Assembly (NCBI GenBank): GCA_050011415.1
Contig: JBEKJD010000367.1
Span: forward strand, 1 to 10,247
Reading direction: 5' to 3'
Length of the DNA: 10,247 nucleotides
Source of the DNA: JADFXI01 sp050011415
GTDB taxonomy: Bacteria > Nitrospirota > Thermodesulfovibrionia > Thermodesulfovibrionales > Dissulfurispiraceae
The stretch's first letter is position 1, and each line of letters starts with the position of its first letter. A program made the translations under genes and the position numbers. Of this stretch, positions 1 to 9,700 are shown in pieces. The notes under the pieces were generated by a model. It was not told the DNA's origin and ran no database searches. It saw only the letters and a list, made by a program, of their open reading frames with translations.

Positions 1-765
1 GCCATTAGTGTTTACAGAGCCTGTACTATATAAATTGGTGATGGCGCTATTATTGTACCCCACCAGTCCGCCAACCTCGTCGCTGCCACCGCTGCCGTTA
101 GTGCTTACATAATTAATGCTAAAAGAATTGGTTATGGCACCATCATTTTCCCCTACCAGTCCGCCAACCTCGTCGTAATTACTGTTGCCCACGTGGCTGC
201 TGATAGTGCTTACAGAGCCGGCGCTGAAAGAAGAGTCGACACTGCCACCATAATTCAGCCCCACCAGTCCGCCAACCTCGTCGTTACCACCGCTGCCGTT
301 AGTGCTTACATAATTAGCGCTAAAAGAATTGGTGATGGCGCCGTAATTCTCCCCCGCCAGTCCGCCAACCGCGTCGGTGCCACTGCTTACCGTAGTTTTG
401 ACAGAGCCGGTGCTGAAAGAATTTATGATGGAGCCGCTGGAATCATTCTTCCCAACCAGTCCGCCTATGTTGTCGTTGCCAACACTGGAGTAGGTGCTTA
501 CAGATGCAGCGCTGGATGAATTTATTATGAGGCCATTATTATACCCCACAAGTCCGCCTACGCTGTCGTTGCCACCGCAGTGGCCGGTGCTGCAACTGGT
601 GCTTACAGAGCCGGTTGAGTATGAATTGGTGATAGTTCCGCCGCTATAATTATACCCCACAAGTCCGCCTACGCTGTCATGGCCGGAGGGGCTGTCGATA
701 GTGCCCACAGAGCCGGTACTGTATGAATTTGTTATGGTGCCGGTGTTCTCCCCCACCAGTCCGCC
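1..765 (-). repeat. GLUG array 3, eight units visible, continuing past the low-coordinate edge
   Basis: GLUG cores have low-coordinate ends at 751, 655, 544, 451, 352, 259, 151 and 58, spaced 93-111 bp, so units are a little longer than in array 2. Cores are GGLVG except GGLAG at 352. Strands run SNSYSTGSVST, INSFSTGSV, ITNSFSANYVSTNGSGG and similar. A two-unit (201 bp) sub-repeat is visible: about 58-150 closely matches about 259-351. One unit encodes a CSTGHC stretch (Cys codons 594-592 and 579-577). The array and the gene run off the edge, so no cap is seen. Confidence 0.92.
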
Positions 766-3700
766 TATGTATGCGTCGGGACCGCCGAGGATAGATATAT
801 TGGCTCCCGTGAGCCCAACATTACGGATATTTCCACTATTGTATCCAAAAAGCCCGGCATAGCCGGCGGCTGTTGGAGTAGTTATGGTAAGTCCACTGAT
901 AACATATCCGTTTCCGTCAAATATACCGGAGAAAGCTGAACCATTGCCGATTGGCGTAAAATTGGAGCATCCGCCAATGTTAATGTTGTTGCCAAGGGCG
1001 TAGATGCCGGACAGATTGCTTATATTCTCGAGGTTAAAGGCGCTGTTGACAAGCATGTAAGATGTAAGCGTGCCGCCGCTGACATTCCCGGAGTAGGGCG
1101 AGTAAAGCGCCCCGTTGCTCTGAACGTAGGAATTGAAGGCGCCGTTATAACCTCCAACAGGGTTATAATAGATGGAAGCGCTGCCGCCTCCCAGGTTGAT
1201 TTGACCGCCTGTAAAGTTGACTGAGCCCATGTCCGATTGCAGCAGCACATTGCCGCCGGCGCTGTTAATTGCTCCAGCCACTGCAATATTTCCAGAGGTG
1301 TTCTCATAGCTGAAGTTCAGCGGATTCCCACCATTATTGACAGCCCCAATTATGGAATTCCCGCTTGAATTCGTCACGTTATAACTCAGATTGGTTGCAT
1401 ATATATTTGAAGCGCCTCCGCCTGTCTTCAAGCTCAGGTCTGTAAGTGCAGTATTGCTGAAAACATTAATTGCGCCGCTGTTAGTTGCAAGAGAAAGTTT
1501 CGGTGTCACGTTGTTGCCGGTAAGGCTGATGCCGGTCATGGAAATAGCTGTAAGACCGCCCGATGTTATGTACCCGGAGCTGTTCTCGGACAGCGATCCA
1601 CTGTCGGATATTAACGTTACGTAACCGTTACCGGCAGTTATTGGGCCGTTGACCGCAATATTTCCAGAGGTGTTCTCATAGCTGAAGTTCAGCGGATTCC
1701 CCCCATTATTGATTGCCCCAATTATGGAATTCCCGCTGGAATTCGTCACGTTATAAGTTAGACTTGTTGCATATATATTTGAAGCTCCGCCATTTGTCTT
1801 CACGCTTAAGTTTGTAAGTGTGGCAGTATCATTGACATTGATCGAGCCGCCATTAGTTGCAAGCGAAAGATTCGGTACAACGTTATTGCCCGTCAGACTG
1901 ATGCCGTTAAACGCAATTGCCGTAAGACTGCCTGATGTTATAGCGCCAGTGCCTGTAATAGTATGGCCTATCGGATCCGTGAGATTTACCGCGCCTGAGC
2001 CTGCATTAATTGCGCCGTTGATAGTGATATTCCCGGCAGCCCACAGGTTCACATTGCCGTTGCTTGAAGCTATCCCGGTTTCCGTAATGTTGCCGGTGTT
2101 TTCAGTTACCGTAAATGCTGAGCCTGGAGCAGTGTTGTGCCCGCTTACGGACAGTCCGGAAGGCTCGTAACTGTTATAGAGGATATAGAAGTTGGAGTTG
2201 GTGTTGTTGTTTGTATTTGTCAGGCTTACAGTGGGCACTACGTTATTGCCGGTAAGGTTGATGCCTCCCGATGCTCCGGCTGAAAGAGAGCTTGCAGTTA
2301 TATTTCCTGCTCCACTAATGTAACCGGACAGAGTATTTATGTTAACGGCGCCTCCGGCGGCATTAATATTGTTGTACACATTTATGTTCTGAGGCTGCGT
2401 CGATAGACCAGCCGTCTGCAGCAGCACATTACCCCCATTAGTCGTGATATTTCCTGCACCGACATTTATACTGCCGGAGTTTTCAGTAACGTAGAAGGCC
2501 CCACCCGATGAATAACTGAAGCCGCTCACGGAAAGAGTGTTTGATGCCCCTACATTGCTGGCGTAGCCTATGTTGCCGCTTCCGGTATTCCTAAGGCTTA
2601 CTGTTGGCACAAAGTTCATGCCGGTCAGGCTGATGCCGGTCAATGCGCTTGAAGTAAGAGTGCTTGCAGTTATAACACCCGAGCCACTGATATTGCCCGC
2701 TGTGCTCGTAAGGTTTGCCGCGTTTGTACCAGCAGTAATGATGCCGCTGATATTGACAGTCTGAGTGGCCGTTAGTGTCACACTACCATTATTAGTGGTG
2801 ATGTTGGCCGAGCCTTTGGGGGCACTGATGGCGTATATAGGGACGGATAGACCGCCGGAGGCTTCTGTGACGGTAAAGCTCCCGCCTGAAGCATTGTCGA
2901 CGCCGCTTATGATGAGCGTATTAGTGGCGCCTATGCTGCTGTTGTAGCTGATGCTGCCGCTGTTGCCGATTCCGGTGTTTGTCAGGCTTACCGTAGGCAC
3001 AACGTTCATGCCTGTCAGACTGATACCGGTCAAGGCGCTTGAAGTAAGAGTACCGGCGGTTATAACTCCTGATCCGGACACAGAGCCATTGTCGGATATT
3101 AAAATCACATTGCCGGCGCCCACATTTATTGTATTACTTCCAGCGGCAACTGCAATATTTCCAGCAGTGTTCTCATAGCTGAAGTTCAGTGGATTAACTC
3201 CGTTAACAGCAACTGTAGAAATCGTAGTGTTACTGCCTGCTTCATTCACAGAATAAGTCAAATTAGGCGCATTTATTGCCTGAGATGTAGTGCTTCCGTT
3301 TGTCGTAACGCTTAAGGATGCAAGTGAGGAAGTATCATTGAAATTGATCGCACCACGGTTAGTTGCAAGCGAAAGATTCGGCACAACGTTACTGCCGGTC
3401 AGGCTGATGCCGGTAAGTGCGCTTGAAGTAAGAGTGTTTGCAGTTATAACACCTGAGCCGGTTATATTGCCTGCCATAGCTGTGAGATTGACCACGCCCG
3501 GGCCGATGCTTAGAGTAATGCTGCCGCCGATATCGACATTCCGAGCAGCCGTCAGATTCACATTGCCGGCTCCGGTGATGTTATTAGCCGCGCCGACATT
3601 AATACTGCCGCCGATTTCAGTAACGTTGAAAGCCCCTCCCGCAACTCCGCTAAGGCCGCTAAGGGAAAGAATGTTGGAGACCCCTATGTTGCTGGTATAA

Positions 3701-6700
3701 ACGATGCTGCCGCTGTTGCCTATACCGTTGTTTGTAAGGATTACAGTGGGCACAACGTTCATGCCGGTCAGACTGATGCCGGTCAAGGCGCTCGATGTGA
3801 GACTACCTGATCTTATGACACCCGGGCCGGACACTGATCCATTGTCAGATATCAACGCCACGTTGCCGGAATGAACAGAAATTTGTCCATTAACTCCAAT
3901 ATTACCACCGGTGTTTTCATAGCTGAAATTCAGATTCCCGCTGCTGACAACATTTGTAATAGTAGTATTCCCGCCTGACTCTGATACGGAATAAGCTGTC
4001 AGATTAGTTGCCGTTATATTTTGCCCCGAAGTATTGCCATTGGTCTTCACGCTTAAATCTGTAAGTGCAGTATAATCCTTGAAATTAATTGCGCCACCGT
4101 TAGTTGAAAGCGAAAGCTTCGGCGCCAAGTTGTAGCCGATAAGACTGATGCCGTTAAATGCAATTGCTGAGAGGCTGCCTGATGTTATATGACCTGATTC
4201 GTTTATGGAGCTGGTCGTGCTCGTGAGGATAACATTGGCTGTGCCGGCAATAATGTAATCGAACCCTGTGATATTCTGTGCAGCTATTAGTGTCATATTA
4301 CCGTTGCTGGTGCTGATACCCTCACATTCAGTACAAGGAAGAGTAAGACTGCCGGTTTTTTCGGTAATGGTGAAGCCGCCGCCTGGAGCACTGTTATGGC
4401 TAAAGCCGTTGACAGAAAGAGTATTAGAGGCCCCTATGTTACTGTTATAGATAATGTCGCCGCTGGTCAGGTTTATGAGTTTGACAAACGGCACTACGTT
4501 ATTGCCGGACAGGTTAATCCCTGTTGCTGCATTTGCCGAAAGAGAGCCGGCAATTATGACCCCGGAACCGGACACCGAGCCATTGTCAGATATTAACGTC
4601 ACGTTGCCGGCCCCGGCAGTACCGGCATTAATAGCTCCGCCAACTATAATATTGCCGACAGTGTTCTCATAGCTGAAGTTCAGTGGATTAACTCCATTGG
4701 CGGCAACTGTAGAAATCATAGTGTTACTGCCTGCTTCATTTACAGAATAAGACAAATTAGGCGCATTTATTGCCTGCGATATAGTGCTGCCGTTTGTTGT
4801 AACGTTTAAGTTTGCAAGTGCGGCAGTATCATTGACACTGATTGCACCACCGTTAGTGATCATTGAAAGATTAGGCGCATTGATGCCAGCCAGGCTGATG
4901 CCCGTCATCGCTCTTGAAGTAAGAGTGTTTGCAGTTATAACACCTGGACCAGTTATATTGCCGGCATTACCTGTCAGATTAACGGTGCCTAAGCCGGCAT
5001 TGATGGCGCCGCTGACAATGACGTTCTGAGCAGCCCACAGGTTCACATTGCCGCCTCCTGTGATGATATTAGCCGCGCCGACATTAATACTGCCGCCAAT
5101 TTCATTAACGTTGAAGGCCCCTCCCCCTGAGCTGGCGCCGCTTACGGAAAGAGTTGATGCGCCAATGTTGCTGCTGTAACTGACGTTGCCGCTACCGCTG
5201 TTTATAAGGCTTACCGTAGGCACAACGTTCAAGCCGGTCAGGCTGATGCCGGTCATAGCTCTTGAAGTAAGATTGTTTGCAGTTATAACACCTGTGCCGT
5301 TGACATAGCCTGCATTGCCCATAAGACTCACCGCGCCTGCGCCTGCAGTTATGTCGCCTGCAACGATAATATTCTGAGCAGCCCACAGGTTCACATTGCC
5401 GCCTTTGGTGGCGATATTAGCCGCCACATTACCGGTGTTATAAGCAACACCTATAGAGCCGGATCTTTCTGTAACGTTGAAGGCTCCACCCGATCCATAA
5501 CTATAGCCGCTAACAACCAGTGTGTTGGATGCTCCCAGGTTGCTTGAGTACGATATGCTTCCGCTATTGCTGCTGCCATTGCCGTTGACCAGGTTTGCGG
5601 AAGGTACAATGTTCATGCCTGTCAGGCTGATTCCGGTGAGCGCAATCGAGCTAAGACCGCCACCGGTTATAATGCCATTGCCTGTTACATTTCCCGAATT
5701 GCTTGAAAGCGACACAAAGCCTGTGCCGGCACTTATATTGCCGGTCACAATAACATTCTGGTTAGCCGCAAGTGTCACAAAACCGTTAGCAGTGATTATA
5801 TTTGCTGCTGCAACATTGAGACTGCCCGAGGTTTCCGTAACATTGAAGTCTCCGACACCGAAGTTCCCTGCAGGAACGCCGATAGAGCCGCTCACGGAAA
5901 GAGTGTTGCCAGTGCCTATGCTGCTGTTATAGATGATGCTTCCGCCGTTGCCGCTGCCGGTGTTTGTAAGGCTTACCGTAGGCACAATGTTCATGCCTGT
6001 CAGATTGATGCCGGTCAATGCGCTTGAAGTCAGACTGCCTGATGTTATGACCCCGGAGCCGTTCTCAGACACAGAGCCGGTGTCGGATATTAACGTCACG
6101 TTGCCGGCTCCGGCAGTACCGGCATTAATAGCTCCGCCGACTATAATATTGCCGCCAGTGTTTTCATAGCTGAAGTTCAGTGGATTAACTCCAATGGAGG
6201 CAACTGTTGAAATCGTAGTGTTACTGCCTGCTTCATTCACAGAATAAGTCAAATTAGGCGCATTTATTGCCTGAGATGTAGTGCTGCCGTTTGTCTTCAC
6301 GCTTAAGTTTGTAAGTGAGGTAGTATCAATGACATTGATTGCACCACCGTTAGCTATCATTGAAAGATTAGGCACATTAATGCCCGCCAGGCTGATGCCG
6401 GTCAACGCGCTTGAAGAAAGAGTGTTTGCAGTTATAACACCTGAACCGCTTATATTGCCGGCATTACCTGTCAGATTAACTGTGCCTAAACCGGCATTGA
6501 TAGCTCCGCTGACAATGACATTCTGTGCAGTCCACAGGATGTCATTGCCGCCGGTGGTGACGATATTCGCCGCGCCGACATTAATACTGCCGGAGTTTTC
6601 AGTAACGTTGAAGGCCCCTCCAGTAGCAGAGCCGCTCACAGAAAGAATATTTCCAGCGCCTATGTTACTTTTATAGTTTATGTTGCCGCTGCCGGTGTTT

Positions 6701-9700
6701 GTCAGGCTTACCGTGGGCACTTCGTTCATGCCGGTCAGGCTGATGCCGGTCAATGCGCTTGATGTAAGAGAGCTTGCAGTTATAACACCTGAGCCGATGA
6801 TACTGCCTGCATTGCTCGCAAGATTCACCGCGCCGCCGATAATAGATCCGACGCCAATATTCTGGGCAGCTGTCAGGTTCACATTGCCGCCGGTGGTGAT
6901 GATAAAAGGATTGACAAAGAGACCACCCGAAGTTTCGTTAACGTTGAAGGCCCCGCTACCGCTAAAAATCACGCCGCCCATGGTAAGAGTGTTGCCGGCG
7001 CCTACATTGCTGGTGTAGCTTATGTTGCCGATGCCGTGGTTTGTGAGGCTTACCGTAGGCACAACATTCATGCCGGTCAGGCTGATGCCTGTCAACGCGC
7101 TTGATGTAAGAGTGTTTGCAGTAATGGTCCCAGTTTCATTAATGTAGCCGCTGCTTTGCAGTGTAAGGCTATTGCTGCCGACATTCACGTTGCTGTCAAT
7201 GTTTATATTGCCGGCAATGATTTGTGAATTAAAACCGGGGTTTGGTGTCACGGTATTGCTCGAGACACGGTATGGGACATAAGGGGAATTAAGGCTTCCC
7301 TCGGAGTTTTGAGCCATATTAGCTATCCCCGACGTGTTAATTGTCCCCAGACTGACAGCAGACACTGCGTTGGAATAAAGAGGAAGATTGATATTACCAC
7401 CAATAGAGACATAAAACGAAGCACCCAGGGTGTTGCCACTGGTAACATAGGCGAGGAGGTAGTCTCCACTTGGCACGGAATTAGCAGGCAGTGCAAAATA
7501 GTAAAAACCGTTATTTCCCATGCTGACATTGGCAAACAGGTTCCCATTAACTGCTGTCTGAATGGTCTGTCCACTGTATGAAACATTAAGAAGTGAGCCG
7601 GATATGATCTGTGGAGCCCCGGTGGTGAATTGCCACTGCAGGTAAGGATAAGAAACACCGTTCTCTATTCCCCATATGGCTGCGCTGCCATTACCAGTGA
7701 TGTTCCAGGAGTAGTTGCTTTGATTCATCATCCAGGTAGTAGTCTCGCCAGTCCCGCCGGCGCTATTTGTCAGACCGGAAGTTCCAATGTCCCAGTAACT
7801 ATTGGTGGTAGTGCCGAATGCATCATTAGTACCTACCAGTCCGCCTGCCTGATTGCCGGTTCCGGTGACTTTTCCTGTGCTGTAGGATGCATTGATGGCG
7901 CCAACATTCTCCCCCACCAGTCCGCCTACATATTGGTTTCCGTTGACCATTGCCAAACTGTATGAATTGATGATGGTTCCGGTGTTCAAACCCACCAGTC
8001 CGCCTACAGAAGTGCCGGCGCTATTTACGGTGCCCATACTATAGGAAGAGTTAATACCGCCATTATTGTCCCCCACAAGTCCGCCTATATATTGGGAACC
8101 ATTGCCGGCTGCTGTTACTGTTCCCGTACTGTATGAATTAGTGATGCCCCCACTATTGAACCCCACCAGTCCACCGATGGAATATGGAGAAGTACCGGTG
8201 CCCGTGACCGGTCCCGAACTGTATGAATTGCTGATTGTACCACCATTATTCCACCCCACCAGTCCGCCTGCATAGCTGTATCCGTTAACTGCTCCTGTAC
8301 TGTATGAATTGCCGCCGATTGTGCCGGTGTTGTCCCCCACCAGTCCGCCGATACTAACTATTCCTGAAGTGTAAGTGTCCGTTACTGTTCCAGTACTGTA
8401 CGAAATGCCATTGATGACGCCACCACTATTGAACCCCACCAGTCCGCCTACAGATGTGCCAGTGCCTGTTACTGGTCCAATACTGAATGAATTGGTGATA
8501 ATTCCGCTGGAAGTGTAGTTAGTCCCCACCAGTCCGCCTAACGTGCTGTTTCCGTTAACCGCTCCTGTATTGTATGAATTGGTAATGCCACCAGAATTAT
8601 ACCCCACCAGTCCGCCTACCTCTTGAGACGAACTACCGCCTGTTACTTTTCCAGTATTGTACGAATTGCTGCCGATTGTGCCCGTGTTCTCCCCCACCAG
8701 TCCGCCTACATTTAGCGATGAAGCACCGCTTGTTACAGTTCCCATACTGTATGAATTGCTGATGCTGCCCTCGTTCAACCCCACCAGTCCGCCTATATCA
8801 GTTGGATAAGTGCCGGTGCCAGTTACTGTTCCAGTACTGTAATACGAATTAGTTATAGTTCCGCCAGTTCCGCCACTATACGAAATTATATTCTGCCCCA
8901 CCAGTCCGCCTACTGCCTGGGGTCCGCTAACAGTTCCCGTACTGTATGAATTGCTAATGCTGCCGCCAACACTATACCCCACCAGTCCGCCAATACCATC
9001 TGTAGAAATGCCGGTGCCATTTACTGCTCCAGTACTGTATGAATTGCTGATGCTGCCGCCATTACTGCTATAGCCGGAGTTGGAAGTTGTATTAAACCCC
9101 ACGAGTCCACCGATACCGAATGAGCCGCTGCCCGTGACTGTTCCAGTACTGTATGAATTGCTGATGCTGCCACCGTTATTGTCCCCCACCAGACCAGCCA
9201 CATTACTGGCGCCAATTATGGTCACATTCGTCAGCCCCAGATTGCGGATAGTTCCGTTACTGCAGCCAAACAGTCCGACATTGTTAGTGCTTGCGAGATC
9301 GATATAGAGATTGGATATGGTATGGCCGAGACCATCAACGGCACCGTTGAAAGGAGCAGAAGAGTTGCCTATGGGATTAAAACCGTTAGTCCATAATGAT
9401 GTATTAGATGTCGCAGAGGCGTTAATGTCGCTTCCTATGGCGTAGTTGCCGGCGAGAACTGTGGAGCTGCCGTTAAGGCCTTGCAAAGTAGCGCCATTCG
9501 TATCGCCCGCACTCCCCAGGCTGTTGATGACTGTGTAGCTTGTGCCGCTGATTTGCAGCATTTGCGCAGAGGTGAGGTTCAGCTTGCCGCTGGCACCATA
9601 GTTAAGCGTAGCGTTGATAGCAACTGTACCGTTAGCGCCGATAGTGAGTGAGCTCACAGTTGAACCGGTGAAGTTGATTGCGGGGTTGCCTGACCCGGTC

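Larger units (their letters stand above)
1200..7239 (-). repeat. Field of 16 beta-strand repeats, mean unit 370 bp, two flavours (A and B)
   Basis: Each unit carries a near-invariant core (T)SSALTGISLTGMN. Using one fixed core position, the units sit at 7082, 6740, 6392, 6005, 5627, 5243, 4895, 4514, 4145, 3773, 3404, 3020, 2630, 2258, 1898 and 1526. Spacings are 342-390 bp, all multiples of three. Type A bodies read VPTVSLTNTGSGNISY, NTLSVSG, AFNVTE-x-SGSINVGAANI, GGNVNL-x-AAQNVIV, then GAINAG. Type B bodies read LSxxTNGGAI-x-V, LTNLSVKTNGST, APNLTYSVNEAGSNTTIS, GVNPLNFSYENT and GNVTLISD-x-GSVS. The order is A A B A A A B A B A B A A A B B. The alternation of short Gly/Asn turns and Thr/Ser/Ile/Val strands fits a right-handed beta-solenoid, as in filamentous-hemagglutinin-like adhesins. 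No enzyme motif was found. Confidence 0.9.

Noticed and set aside
1020..1307. Short minus-strand open frames out of register with the long frame (1020-1307, 5192-5386, 7323-7658, 9021-9215)
   Set aside because: They overlap the 3415-codon frame on the same strand in other registers and have composition unlike a real protein (for example a run of Cys, or Arg/Cys-rich). They are chance openings.
3290..3700. Plus-strand open frames of 60-136 codons (for example 3290-3700, 5522-5932, 6281-6676, 6680-7018, 9614-9967)
   Set aside because: They are antisense to the adhesin frame, recur with the repeat period, and encode Pro/Leu/Val-rich proteins that simply mirror Asn/Gly/Thr codons. They lack convincing ribosome-binding context and resemble each other only because the repeats do.
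1200..7239. Diversity-generating retroelement target or phase-variable cassettes
   Set aside because: Differences among units are not confined to adenine positions, and no reverse transcriptase or template repeat lies in the window. Ordinary duplication and divergence explain the pattern.
7831..9198. Regularly spaced 15-bp repeats that might suggest a CRISPR array
   Set aside because: The spacing varies from 78 to 120 bp and is always a multiple of three, the repeats are degenerate, the 'spacers' resemble each other, and all translate to GLUG units in one frame. The same holds for 58-765.
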